Below are positions 51,019-59,903 of a DNA stretch of 64,000 bases, one piece after another. Positions within the stretch are counted from its first letter, which is position 1, and every line of letters starts with the position of its first letter. Origin of the DNA: CAMTUH01 sp947084935 (lineage in GTDB: Bacteria; Pseudomonadota; Gammaproteobacteria; Coxiellales; Coxiellaceae); the NCBI GenBank assembly GCA_947084935.1, contig CAMTUH010000006.1, positions 1-64,000 on the forward strand, given 5' to 3'. Below the pieces are notes generated by a model. It was given only the letters and a program-made list of their open reading frames with translations, had not been told where the DNA came from and searched no databases. Made by a program: the position numbers and the translations under genes.

Positions 51019-52639
51019 ACGCAATACCATTCACTATTTACTCGGGGAGCGCAACAAAAAGCCGCAAAAAGAAAGGGGCTGTGCTTTCGCCCCCAGCAAC
51101 ATTGCGCTGTGCAAATATTGGGGAAAACGCAATTTAGCCTTGAATTTACCGATCACGTCCAGCTTGTCCGTCTCGCTGAATTCAAAAGGAGCAACAGCTA
51201 CTGTTGAACTTATTGATGAGCCTCATCACGAACTCATTGTGAATACAAATCGTTTGGAATCCGGCAGCGATGCAGAAAGAAAATTATCTTCTTTTCTCGA
51301 TGAGTTTTTATTTCAGGACTCTCACCGTTTCCGGCTCACGTTAGACATTAATATTCCCATCGCGGCTGGGCTTGCTTCGTCGGCCTGCGTGTTTGCCTCT
51401 GTCGTAAAAGCGTTGAATGATTTATACCGCTGGCAGCTCGACAATCCCTCGCTTTCGATTCTGGCCCGGTTAGGCAGCGGCAGCGCTTGCCGCTCGATCG
51501 ATACCGGTTTTGTCGAATGGCAACGCGGATTTCGCCCCGACGGATTAGACAGTTACGCGATTCCCATCACGCATCGCTGGCCCGATCTTCTCCTCGGGAT
51601 TTATATGATCAGTACCCAGAAAAAAGCCGTGAGTTCTCGCGAAGGCATGCAAAGAACCGTCACAACGTCGGATCTCTACAGCGCCTGGCCTGAAAAAGTC
51701 GAAAAAGATTTAGCGGCATTAAAAACCGCGATCGCTGCGCAGGATTTCGATTTATTCGGAAAAATTGCTGAAAATAATGCCTTGGCGATGCACGCGACCA
51801 TGTTGTCGGCTTGGCCCCCGTTATCGTACACCACACCCGACACACTCGCACTCATCGAACGCATTTGGCGCTGTCGTGAAGAAGGCTTGCCGGTTTATTT
51901 TACCCAGGATGCAGGGCCGAATATTAAATTTCTGTTTTTATCGGACAGCGAGAAAGAAATAAATCGGTTGTTTCCGGAGATTGAAATCATACGACCGTTT
52001 CAAGACGTTTCTCCGTCATCCCTGCAGGGAAGCAGGGACCCAGGCTCCAGGGAAGGCTTTGGCCGTCCTTGGAATCTGGGTCCCGGCTTCCATGCCGGGA
52101 TGACGGGAGGAGAAGAAAAAGTCATTCTGGTGGATCCCTCGGGTCGTGAAATCGGCACTGAAGAAAAGCTCACCGCACATCGACTGGGAAAATTACACCG
52201 CGCCTTTTCCATTTTTATTTTTTATAAAGACGCGCAAGGAATTTATTTATTACTGCAACAACGCCATCCCAACAAATACCACAGCGGTGGATTATGGACG
52301 AATACCTGCTGCAGTCACCCACGCCCTTCGGAAGAAATCATCGCGGCCGGTGAGCGACGTTTATTCGAAGAAATGGGCATTCACGCAAAACTATCCCTCG
52401 CCGGTGAATTTCAATACCGCGCTCACGTTGGAAACAATCTCATTGAAAACGAATACGACCACGTCCTCGTCGGAACCGTCACGTCCCAAGAAATTCATTT
52501 CGACAAAAATGAAATTACAGCAGTCCGCTGGGTTTCTATTGATGATCTGGAAACTGAACTTCAAAAAAATCCCGAACAATTCACCCCATGGTTCACACAG
52601 GCGTGGATGATTGCGGGAAAAGCAGTGCTCCCGAAATAA
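51011..52639 (+). CDS. mvaD: Fused diphosphomevalonate decarboxylase and type I IPP isomerase
   Basis: The 542-residue protein joins two enzymes. Residues about 20-332 are MvaD (FAPSNIALCKYWGKRN, GLASSACVFASVVKAL, GSGSACRSIDTGFVEW, catalytic Asp in TQDAGPNIKF), which makes IPP. Residues about 369-542 are a Nudix type I IDI (EEKVILVDPSGREIGTEEK, Cys in LWTNTCCSHP, Glu in ENEYDHVLVG), which makes DMAPP. The linker, residues 335-366, is encoded exactly by a palindromic element (52013-52107). The stop codon lies in another repeat. Both domains look complete and catalytic. Confidence 0.92.
   Translation: MHKRNTIHYLLGERNKKPQKERGCAFAPSNIALCKYWGKRNLALNLPITSSLSVSLNSKGATATVELIDEPHHELIVNTNRLESGSDAERKLSSFLDEFLFQDSHRFRLTLDINIPIAAGLASSACVFASVVKALNDLYRWQLDNPSLSILARLGSGSACRSIDTGFVEWQRGFRPDGLDSYAIPITHRWPDLLLGIYMISTQKKAVSSREGMQRTVTTSDLYSAWPEKVEKDLAALKTAIAAQDFDLFGKIAENNALAMHATMLSAWPPLSYTTPDTLALIERIWRCREEGLPVYFTQDAGPNIKFLFLSDSEKEINRLFPEIEIIRPFQDVSPSSLQGSRDPGSREGFGRPWNLGPGFHAGMTGGEEKVILVDPSGREIGTEEKLTAHRLGKLHRAFSIFIFYKDAQGIYLLLQQRHPNKYHSGGLWTNTCCSHPRPSEEIIAAGERRLFEEMGIHAKLSLAGEFQYRAHVGNNLIENEYDHVLVGTVTSQEIHFDKNEITAVRWVSIDDLETELQKNPEQFTPWFTQAWMIAGKAVLPK
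52013..52107. repeat. Palindromic element forming the linker of the mvaD-idi fusion
   Basis: The 95-base element starts CCGTCATCCC and ends GGGATGACGG. Inner arms GGGACCCAG/CTGGGTCCC and AAGG/CCTT continue the hairpin with small loops. It is translated in frame as Gly/Pro/Arg-rich linker. The left end matches the element in the YD-repeat gene (7026) and is read in the same frame. Confidence 0.8.
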
Positions 52640-52737
52640 GTTTCCCGAATGCCAGCGAAGGACGTCGCGGCCAGGAGGGTACTTAAGCGCCGAGTACAGG
52701 GATGTACGTTCCTGAGCGGCATTCGGAAAACTTATTT
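52634..52737. repeat. MITE-like element with 20-bp inverted ends
   Basis: AAATAAGTTTCCCGAATGCC at 52634-52653 is complementary to 52718-52737 at 19 of 20 positions. The interior has further short palindromes (GTACTTAAGCGCCGAGTAC and around). It lies between the convergent mvaD-idi and cdsA genes and may act as terminator for both. The left end includes the TAA stop of mvaD-idi. Confidence 0.75.
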
Positions 52738-52751
52738 TGCAGGGACTTCTG

Positions 52752-53564
52752 TTACCGCATTAATCCCAAAAACAACGAACCTAAAGTAAAAATCGGTAAC
52801 GCTGCCGTCGCGCTATCGATGCGATCCAAAATCCCCCCATGACCGGGTAATCCACCACCGCTGTCTTTAATCCCCGCTTGGCGCTTTAACATACTTTCAA
52901 ACAAATCCCCAATAATCGCAAACAGCGCCGTAATCACCGCAAGCAACGTAATCATCAACAGGTGACTGAAGGGCACACGAAAAGCCAAGCAAACAACCAC
53001 GGAAATTAACGCCGCTAAAATTAATCCTCCCCAAAATCCTTCCCAAGTTTTGTTCGGACTAACGCGTGCAATTAAAATGTGTCTTCCCCATAATTTTCCG
53101 CTGATATAAGCGCCCACATCAGCCGCACAAATCACGGCCAAACCAAACAACAACCAAACCGGCCCGCCGATGTCTTCATGCAGCACAATCACGGCTAACC
53201 AGCACGGCACTAAAGCCAAAAATCCCATCAAAGCCTTCACCCACCGACGGTCAAACCCCAACGAGCTGCGGCCACGCGCATAAAGTAAAACTGCCGTAAT
53301 GGCCCACAACCACGCAATCAAGGAGATAAATAACACCCACGGAATCGGTAAAAAATAAGTGCTCAGAAGCGCAAGAATAATCAACGCCACATACAACGCG
53401 CGACCCCACCCGTGCGTAATCCCCACTAAACTTGACCATTCCCATGCCCCCCACGCAATCACGGCACCAATCACCAATGAAAGCCAAGGCATCGTAAAAA
53501 ACCAAATCACCAACACAAACAATACAATAAGAACAAGTGCGGTTAACATTCGACTTTTAAACAT
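52752..53564 (-). CDS. cdsA: Phosphatidate cytidylyltransferase
   Basis: The 270-residue membrane enzyme makes CDP-diacylglycerol for phospholipids. It has about eight membrane helices and the C-terminal family signature (VSPNKTWEGFWGG, KDSGGGLPGHGGILDRIDS). ATG 53564 is chosen over TTG 53576; the gene overlaps the uppS end by 8 bases. Confidence 0.95.
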   Translation of the reverse strand: MFKSRMLTALVLIVLFVLVIWFFTMPWLSLVIGAVIAWGAWEWSSLVGITHGWGRALYVALIILALLSTYFLPIPWVLFISLIAWLWAITAVLLYARGRSSLGFDRRWVKALMGFLALVPCWLAVIVLHEDIGGPVWLLFGLAVICAADVGAYISGKLWGRHILIARVSPNKTWEGFWGGLILAALISVVVCLAFRVPFSHLLMITLLAVITALFAIIGDLFESMLKRQAGIKDSGGGLPGHGGILDRIDSATAALPIFTLGSLFLGLMR

Positions 53565-54285
53565 GGTGTTTCTCAATTTGTTCGGGTGTTAATCCAAAAC
53601 GGCGTTGTCGCGTCTGATAAAATCGCAATGCCTCGTCGAACGAGGCCCGATTGAAATCGGGCCAATAGGTGGGCGTAAAATAAATTTCGGTATACGCAAA
53701 CTGCCACAACATAAAATTACTCAGCCGTTGCTCTCCACTGGTACGAATCAATAAATCCGGATCTTCCAAATCGTGAAGACACAGGTATTTCTGAAATACC
53801 TCGGGGGTAATATGCTCGGGCGTAATTTCTTTTTCCACTGCTTTTTCACATAAGCGGCGTGCCGCTTGCGCGATGTCCCAGCGACCACTGTAGTTAATTG
53901 CGATTACTAAGTTTAAACCGGTATTGTTCGCCGTCAGCGTTTCCGAATCGCGAATTTGTCTCAATAATTTAGCATCGAACTGCGCGTGGTCACCAATAAT
54001 CCGTAATCGAACGTTATTCTCGTGCAACGATTTGGTGTTATTTTCCAAAGAATCAAGAAACAATTCCATCAAAAAACTGACTTCCGATTCAGGTCTCGCG
54101 CGATTTTCAATGCTGAATGCAAATAAAGTTAGGGTTTTCAGTTTCAACTCGCCCGCGTATTCCACAATGTTTCGAACGGTTTTTGAGCCCTGACGATGCC
54201 CGGCAATGCGCGGCAACCCCCGCTGTTTTGCCCAACGCCCGTTTCCATCCATCACGATTGCTACATGTTGAGGTAAGTCGGTCAT
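53557..54285 (-). CDS. uppS: Undecaprenyl diphosphate synthase
   Basis: The 242-residue cis-prenyltransferase has the active-site start HVAIVMDGNGRWAKQRG, RIAGHRQGSKTVRNIVE, FAFSIENRARPESEV, and the C-terminal IRTSGEQRLSNFMLWQ. It condenses IPP onto FPP for the cell-wall lipid carrier, and so consumes the product of the nearby mevalonate operon. ATG 54285 (a GTG directly before it is possible). Confidence 0.96.
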   Translation of the reverse strand: MTDLPQHVAIVMDGNGRWAKQRGLPRIAGHRQGSKTVRNIVEYAGELKLKTLTLFAFSIENRARPESEVSFLMELFLDSLENNTKSLHENNVRLRIIGDHAQFDAKLLRQIRDSETLTANNTGLNLVIAINYSGRWDIAQAARRLCEKAVEKEITPEHITPEVFQKYLCLHDLEDPDLLIRTSGEQRLSNFMLWQFAYTEIYFTPTYWPDFNRASFDEALRFYQTRQRRFGLTPEQIEKHHV

Positions 54286-54296
54286 CACAAATTATT

Positions 54297-54854
54297 TTAC
54301 ACGGCCATTAAATCGGTTTCTTTTTGAGAAGCTATTTTATCCACTTCAGCAATGTGCTCATCAGTTAGTTTTTGCATGGAATTTTGCGCACGCCGCTCGT
54401 CGTCTTCAGTAATTTCTCTTTCTTTCAGCAATTCTTTAAAATCGTTATTCGCTTCGCGGCGAATATTGCGAATAGCCACGCGCGCCTTCTCCGCTTCGTC
54501 ACGGACGACTTTGGTCAATTCCTTTCGGCGCTCTTCGGTCAATGACGGCAAAGGCACGCGAATCACAGTGCCCGCCGTCGTGGGATTTAAACCGAGATCC
54601 GAAGTGCGTATTGCTTTTTCGATCGGCGCGACCATGGTTTTTTCCCAGGGCGTAATGGATAACGTGCGCGCATTTTCAATCGCAACCGTAGCCACTTGAT
54701 GCAGGGGCGTTTCCACGTTGTAATAATCTACTTTAATGTGTTCGAGCAAACTCGGATGTGCACGACCGGTACGCAGTTTTGACAATTCCGTTTTTAACGT
54801 CGCAATGCTTTTGCTCATTCGCTGGGTTGCGTCTTTCATAACATCATTAATCAT
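54297..54854 (-). CDS. frr: Ribosome recycling factor
   Basis: The 185-residue protein has the RRF pattern: three-helix bundle with LKTELSKLRTGRAHPSLLEHIKVDYY, TPWEKTMVAPIEKAIRTSDLGLNP and LTEERRKELTKVV. It splits post-termination ribosomes with EF-G. It overlaps pyrH by 4 bases (ATGA). Confidence 0.97.
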   Translation of the reverse strand: MINDVMKDATQRMSKSIATLKTELSKLRTGRAHPSLLEHIKVDYYNVETPLHQVATVAIENARTLSITPWEKTMVAPIEKAIRTSDLGLNPTTAGTVIRVPLPSLTEERRKELTKVVRDEAEKARVAIRNIRREANNDFKELLKEREITEDDERRAQNSMQKLTDEHIAEVDKIASQKETDLMAV

Positions 54855-55591
54855 GATTTTTTACCTCCTTTATCGACGACCGTCCCTTCCTCTTCTCCCA
54901 TAATGACTCGCAATAAAGTGCCGTGCTTATTGATATTAAATACACGAAGAGGCATGCCGTGATCGCGGCATTGACAAAAAGCGGCTAAATCCATCACCGC
55001 CAATTCTTTTTCTAATGCTTCTTGATACGACAGATGTTTGTATAATTTTGCTTTCGGATCTTTGGCAGGGTCAGCGGAATAAACCCCATCCACGTTGGTA
55101 GCCTTCAAAACAACGTCTGCGTCAATCTCAATACCACGCAAACTCGCCGCCGAATCGGTGGTCACTAAAGGATTCCCCGTCCCCGCGGCAAATAAAACAA
55201 TACGCCCTTGTTGCAGATGATGAATAGCTTTGCGTCGATGAAAAGCATCGGCCACGCCCGTCATCGGGATGGCGGATAAAACACGAACGGGTAAACCGAT
55301 GCGTTCAAACGCATCGCGAAGCGCCAAGGCATTCATCAATGTCGACAACATGCCCATGTAATCTCCCGTGATACGGTTAATACCCGCTTCCGACAACGTT
55401 GCGCCTCGAAAAAAATTCCCACCACCGATTACGATGGCCACTTGCACACCCAATTGATAAATTTGCATGATTTCTTTGGCCACGCGATCCAACACCTTTG
55501 GATCGATCGCGTGCGGGCCTTTCCCCATGAGCGCTTCGCCACTCATTTTCAAGAGTACACGGCGAAAGATCGGTTGCGGTCCATTCGTCAT
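54851..55591 (-). CDS. pyrH: UMP kinase
   Basis: The 246-residue hexameric amino-acid-kinase-fold enzyme has RVLLKMSGEALMG, IVIGGGNFFRG, the GTGNPLVTTDSAASLRG loop and VDGVYSADPAKDP. It makes UDP for pyrimidine nucleotide synthesis. Placed between tsf and frr in the normal order. Confidence 0.97.
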   Translation of the reverse strand: MTNGPQPIFRRVLLKMSGEALMGKGPHAIDPKVLDRVAKEIMQIYQLGVQVAIVIGGGNFFRGATLSEAGINRITGDYMGMLSTLMNALALRDAFERIGLPVRVLSAIPMTGVADAFHRRKAIHHLQQGRIVLFAAGTGNPLVTTDSAASLRGIEIDADVVLKATNVDGVYSADPAKDPKAKLYKHLSYQEALEKELAVMDLAAFCQCRDHGMPLRVFNINKHGTLLRVIMGEEEGTVVDKGGKKS

Positions 55592-55601
55592 TGAATCTCC
55601 C

Positions 55602-56492
55602 TTAATGTCTTCCTTGTACTTGTGCCATCACCTCATCGGCAAAATTTTGGGTTTCTTTATCGATACCTTCACCCACTTCACAGCGAACAAAGGCCAGAAC
55701 CTTAACGTTCCTGGCTTTTAAAAGATCGCCAACGGAGGTGTTAGAATCCTTCACGAAAAGTTGACCTATTAAGCTATTTTCGTTTAAAAATTTACTCACA
55801 CGCCCCGCAACCATTTTTTTGATGATCTCTTCGGACTTTCCGCTTCCCTTGGCTTGTTCCAAATAAATTTGCCGTTCACGTTCAATAACGGCGGCAGGAA
55901 CGTCGTCCGCGCTGATGGATTGGGGATTCGAAGCAGCGATGTGCATGGCGATGTCCTTAGCTAACTCAGGCTCATTCCGATCGAGAGCAACGAGTACTCC
56001 GATGCGGTGACCATGACAATAATGTCCTACTATACCATCGGAAGAAAGGAATGCCACGCGTCGAATTTGTATATTTTCACCAATCTTATTAACGAGCGTT
56101 TTTCTGGCGTCGTCGATGGTTTCCGAACCACTCGTTCCAAACGGCACAGACAAAACGGCATTCACGTCTTTCACTGCTTTGGCTAATCCGATGCGGGCAA
56201 CCATCTTGGCAAAAGTTTTGAAATTTTCATCCCGCGCAACAAAGTCCGTTTCACAATTTATTTCCATCAGGAATGCTTGCTTTTGGGCAGCGTCGACAGC
56301 AATTTCAATAATGCCTTCGGCCGCAATTTTACCCGCGCGTTTGGCGGCTTTCGCCTCACCGGCTTTACGCAAAATATCGATGGCTGCATCCATGTTTCCC
56401 TTCGCTTCATCCAACGCTTTTTTGCACGCCATCATGGCCGCGCCCGTTCGCTCACGCAATTCTTTCACCATGGATGCGGTAATGTCTGCCAT
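55602..56492 (-). CDS. tsf: Elongation factor Ts
   Basis: The 296-residue protein has the N-terminal UBA-like domain (ASMVKELRERTGAAMMACKKAL, the TDFV motif in INCETDFVARDENF) and the core and coiled-coil domains. It recycles EF-Tu-GDP. Located 13 bases after rpsB, as in most bacteria. Confidence 0.97.
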   Translation of the reverse strand: MADITASMVKELRERTGAAMMACKKALDEAKGNMDAAIDILRKAGEAKAAKRAGKIAAEGIIEIAVDAAQKQAFLMEINCETDFVARDENFKTFAKMVARIGLAKAVKDVNAVLSVPFGTSGSETIDDARKTLVNKIGENIQIRRVAFLSSDGIVGHYCHGHRIGVLVALDRNEPELAKDIAMHIAASNPQSISADDVPAAVIERERQIYLEQAKGSGKSEEIIKKMVAGRVSKFLNENSLIGQLFVKDSNTSVGDLLKARNVKVLAFVRCEVGEGIDKETQNFADEVMAQVQGRH

Positions 56493-56505
56493 TAATTAAT
56501 ACCCC

Positions 56506-57522
56506 TTATGCATTCGCTTCACCAAAATCTAAAGCTTCCATCGACGCCGATCCGGCATCTTCTTTGTCAGCGATGCTGTTTTCCTCTGCCCCTTGTTGGT
56601 CAGCAGATTTTTTAGTCGGCGTTTTCTTCTTCACCGATTTAGATTTTGTTTTAGCTTCTGGTTGTTCAGATTCTTCTGAGGTTTCTAAGACCTCTGCAAC
56701 GGCTTCCTCAGTCTCTGATTTTTTCGCCTTGAGTGCTTTCGCTTTCTCACCCTTCACTTTTTTTGACTTCGTGACGATTCTTTTCTCGTCCGCCATTTTC
56801 TCTTTCTTCTTACCTTCTTTTTCTTCTACAATTTCTACTACACCACGGGCTTCAATGATCGTATCCGCCAAGGCTGTGCAGTAAAAACGAATAGCGCGAA
56901 TGGCGTCGTCATTGCCCGGTATGACCAAATCGATGTTATCCGGACTTTCATTGGTATCAACAATACCGATCACCGGGATACCCAATCGCCTTGCTTCCTG
57001 TACCGCAATTTTTTCATGGCCCACGTCGATGACTAATAACGCATCGGGTAAACTGCCCATATTCTTAATGCCGGATAAATTTGCTGCTAATTTATCTTTC
57101 TCACGCATCAAAGTGAGCACTTCTTTTTTTGTCAACGCAGCAACATAGTCTTCGTTTTCAATGAGCTCTTCTAATTCTTTCAGCCGTTTGATGGATTGGC
57201 GAATTGTTTTGTAATTCGTTAACATGCCACCCGTCCAACGATAGTCGACGTAAGGCATACCACAACGAGTAGCTTCTTCTTTAACAATATCTCGTGCCGC
57301 AAACTTAGTGCCCACGAAAAGAACCTTACCGCGTTTACTCGCGATATCTGCGATGAACTTCATCGCCCCGTGAAACAGGGGCAAGGTTTCTTCGAGGTTA
57401 ATAATGTGAATTTTATGGCGAATCCCGTAGATATAAGGCGCCATTTTTGGATTCCAGTATCGCGTTTGGTGGCCGAAATGAACACCGGCCTCCAGCATTT
57501 GGCGCATGGTAACTTCGATCAT
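56506..57522 (-). CDS. rpsB: Ribosomal protein S2 with long charged C-terminal tail
   Basis: The first 240 residues are a normal S2 (MRQMLEAGVHFGHQTRYWNPKM, GTKFAARDIVKEEATRCGMPYV, NNIDLVIPGND-like end). They are followed by about 95 residues of low-complexity Lys/Glu/Ser/Ala sequence, so the protein has 338 residues against about 240 in E. coli. ATG 57522 is preceded by GAGAGAG and the S2 N-terminus starts there; the frame upstream to 57870 is not coding. Divergent from map. Confidence 0.96.
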   Translation of the reverse strand: MIEVTMRQMLEAGVHFGHQTRYWNPKMAPYIYGIRHKIHIINLEETLPLFHGAMKFIADIASKRGKVLFVGTKFAARDIVKEEATRCGMPYVDYRWTGGMLTNYKTIRQSIKRLKELEELIENEDYVAALTKKEVLTLMREKDKLAANLSGIKNMGSLPDALLVIDVGHEKIAVQEARRLGIPVIGIVDTNESPDNIDLVIPGNDDAIRAIRFYCTALADTIIEARGVVEIVEEKEGKKKEKMADEKRIVTKSKKVKGEKAKALKAKKSETEEAVAEVLETSEESEQPEAKTKSKSVKKKTPTKKSADQQGAEENSIADKEDAGSASMEALDFGEANA

Positions 57523-57585
57523 ATTTCTCTCTCTCTGGGTTATTTGAGAAGCAAGCTTCCCACCTCCACTCATCCCGCAAGCCCA

Positions 57586-57601
57586 CCCCGCTTTCGCGAG
57601 G
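57586..57601 (-). promoter_or_regulatory. GAAA-tetraloop hairpin in the rpsB leader
   Basis: On the minus strand CCTCGC-GAAA-GCGGGG forms a 6-bp stem (one G-U pair) about 65 bases before the rpsB ATG. In gammaproteobacteria S2 represses its own mRNA through the leader, so this may be part of such a site; the match is by position only. Confidence 0.3.
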
Positions 57602-57711
57602 CACCCAGGCCACGTTGACGATGAGTGTGTGTATTTTGTCGCGCAGTTATACCACAGATGGGAGGTGGGGACAAGGTTGCAGCGCTTCACCCCGCCACCT
57701 ATACTCCCCCC

Positions 57712-58485
57712 ATGGCGGTATCTATTAAAACTCCAGAAGAGCTTAAGAAAATGCGCGTGGCCGGACGACTGGCTGCTGAAGTGCTCGAAATGATTGGGCC
57801 CTTCATCAAACCCGGCATTACCACGCTCGAACTCAACGACATCTGCCACGATTATATCGTCAATAAGCAAAAAGCAATCCCCGCCCCCCTGAATTACTAT
57901 GGATTCCCTAAGTCCATTTGTACCTCAGTCAATCACGTCGTGTGTCACGGCATCCCGGATGAAAAGAAGCTAAAAGAAGGGGACATTATTAATGTCGACG
58001 TGACCGTACTCAAAGACGGCTACCACGGTGACACCAGCAAGATGTTCACCATCGGTAAAGTGGCTCCACACGCAGAACGATTAATTCGCGTGACGCTCGA
58101 ATGTCTGTACCTCGGGATTGAGTACGTTAAACCGGGCGCGCACCTGGGTGATATCGGCGCGATCATTCAAGCGCACGCGGAAAAAAATCACTACTCCGTC
58201 GTGCACGAATACTGCGGACACGGAATCGGCAGCATTTTCCATGAACCCGAAATCCAAGTGCTGCACTACGGCAAACCGGGAACGGGATTAGAGATCCGCG
58301 AAGGCATGACGTTTACGATCGAACCGATGATTAATGCGGGTAAACGTTATATTAAGCAGCTCAAAGACGGCTGGACCGTCGTCACCAAAGACCGCCGTTT
58401 ATCCGCGCAATGGGAACACACGCTCGCCGTTACCAAAGACGGGTGTGAAATACTCACGTTGCGAAAAGACGAAAAAATTCCCTGA
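57712..58485 (+). CDS. map: Methionine aminopeptidase type I
   Basis: The 257-residue metalloenzyme removes N-terminal Met. Metal ligands and substrate His are visible: ICTSVNHVVCHGIP, Asp in IINVDVTVLKDGYHGDTSKMF, His in YCGHGIG, Glu in TIEPMI and Glu in WEHTLAVT. ATG 57712 fits the family start (VSIKTPEELKKMRVAGRLA); no ribosome site is evident and the frame reaches 57625. It faces away from rpsB, the usual arrangement. Confidence 0.96.
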   Translation: MAVSIKTPEELKKMRVAGRLAAEVLEMIGPFIKPGITTLELNDICHDYIVNKQKAIPAPLNYYGFPKSICTSVNHVVCHGIPDEKKLKEGDIINVDVTVLKDGYHGDTSKMFTIGKVAPHAERLIRVTLECLYLGIEYVKPGAHLGDIGAIIQAHAEKNHYSVVHEYCGHGIGSIFHEPEIQVLHYGKPGTGLEIREGMTFTIEPMINAGKRYIKQLKDGWTVVTKDRRLSAQWEHTLAVTKDGCEILTLRKDEKIP

Positions 58486-58490
58486 TCGAA

Positions 58491-59849
58491 TCACCGATTA
58501 AAATCGATAACACTCAATAACAGCAAATAGAAAAATAAAGTGAGGCCGCTTTCTATAGCCAAAACGTGATTAAATTCTTTCAACGTGCCACTGATCACAA
58601 CCAGTGCGGATAAAATAATTCCCCCAAGCATGGCTATAATAATTCGCGTAATAAATCGGGTATGCCCAAATACACCTGTACCGAGTTTGAAACGCTCCTC
58701 GGGTTTCGTGATCCGCAAGCGCTGTAGGTTAAACACGACTAAGCAAAAGGTGACTGTCGTCGTAAATAACAGCTCCCATGTCCAGGTCAGTGGCGCTTCG
58801 GAAGAGGCCGGCCACGTTGCCGGAACACCAAACTCAATGAAACTCAGCGTTGCAAATAAAAGGAACGCAAGAATCGTAAAAGGGACCCGAAGAACCAAGA
58901 TGACCAACATCAACGCGCAAACCGATTCCAGAGCAACCTGTATGGGCATGAGAAACGGTGCGTGGGTCCCCGCCAACTTAACAAAATCTGCCATCCACCG
59001 TGGAGCACTGGTATACGTTTGATAGATTTCCGTCAGCGATTTATAACCCGTCAATGTAAACCATTTTAATAAATAATCTTCATATATTTGAAAAACCAAC
59101 ATCGCCCCAATGATAATGGTCAAGATATCCATCCACGGTATCGGGATTAATGGATGGCGAAGATGGTATTCCTGCACTTCACGGCGGGATCGAAAGCGAT
59201 CGAGAAATATTAATATGACCAACAACACCGCGAAGGAAATGGCGGAATAAAACGCGCTGTGATGAATCATGTGATTTTTCTTTTCCGACAAAAATACCGA
59301 ATACCACAATAAGCAGGAAACTGCAGCGATAATTAAAATCTGCAGCCATAATCGCGGTCTTGGCCAAAGCTTGGCCGGCGTGAAAGGAACGGAACTGGCA
59401 ATGGCGATGCACAACGCAATAAGTAAAGGCATCAAATATTCAAACAACCAAGTACCCGGATAATGCAAATGTGATAAATAGTAAAAGAGGAAGACCACCA
59501 CGGTAAGCCAACGCGCTACCCGTTTTACGATTAAGAGGATCATCAAGAGACTGCCCAGTGCTAAAAGCACGGCACTGAGAGGTGCAAAAAAAGCCGCATG
59601 GCGCGCAAGCTCCGTCAATAAAAAATCCCAACCCCCAATCGAGTTACCCGCCACCAGATGATCTAACCGCGCCGCAAAACCCACGCTGTTAAAAAAATCT
59701 CGATTTAATAGATGAAAAAACTCCGTGAGCAGCACACAGCCTAATACAATGCTGATAATGTCTAGCCAATAATAATGACGTTGCGCGCTTTTTACAGAAT
59801 GGACTAATTGAGTCAAAACACGGCTTCCTTGTGTGTTCGTGTCATTCAT
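58491..59849 (-). CDS. Internally duplicated polytopic membrane protein, DoxX-like
   Basis: The 452-residue protein consists of two similar halves. DIISIVLGCVLLTEFFHLL and LARHAAFFAPLSAVLLALGSL in the first half align with DILTIIIGAMLVFQIYEDYL and LAGTHAPFLMPIQVALESVCAL in the second; each half continues with a TM segment, a Tyr/Phe-Pro-Gly/Ala-Thr-W loop (HYPGTW, GVPATW) and further helices. Each half looks like a four-helix DoxX/SURF4-type unit, giving about 8-10 helices in total. Function unknown. ATG 59849 has a poor ribosome site; TTG 59876 is an alternative. Confidence 0.75.
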   Translation of the reverse strand: MNDTNTQGSRVLTQLVHSVKSAQRHYYWLDIISIVLGCVLLTEFFHLLNRDFFNSVGFAARLDHLVAGNSIGGWDFLLTELARHAAFFAPLSAVLLALGSLLMILLIVKRVARWLTVVVFLFYYLSHLHYPGTWLFEYLMPLLIALCIAIASSVPFTPAKLWPRPRLWLQILIIAAVSCLLWYSVFLSEKKNHMIHHSAFYSAISFAVLLVILIFLDRFRSRREVQEYHLRHPLIPIPWMDILTIIIGAMLVFQIYEDYLLKWFTLTGYKSLTEIYQTYTSAPRWMADFVKLAGTHAPFLMPIQVALESVCALMLVILVLRVPFTILAFLLFATLSFIEFGVPATWPASSEAPLTWTWELLFTTTVTFCLVVFNLQRLRITKPEERFKLGTGVFGHTRFITRIIIAMLGGIILSALVVISGTLKEFNHVLAIESGLTLFFYLLLLSVIDFNR

Positions 59850-59903
59850 TATGATAAAGAAAAAAATAGGGGTCAAGTCAAAAGCTAAACCCCACTTTTT
59901 TTA

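Noticed and set aside
56506..57870. 454-residue reading of rpsB
   Set aside because: The S2 N-terminus and its ribosome site are at 57522; the upstream part is unlike protein and overlaps the divergent map leader.
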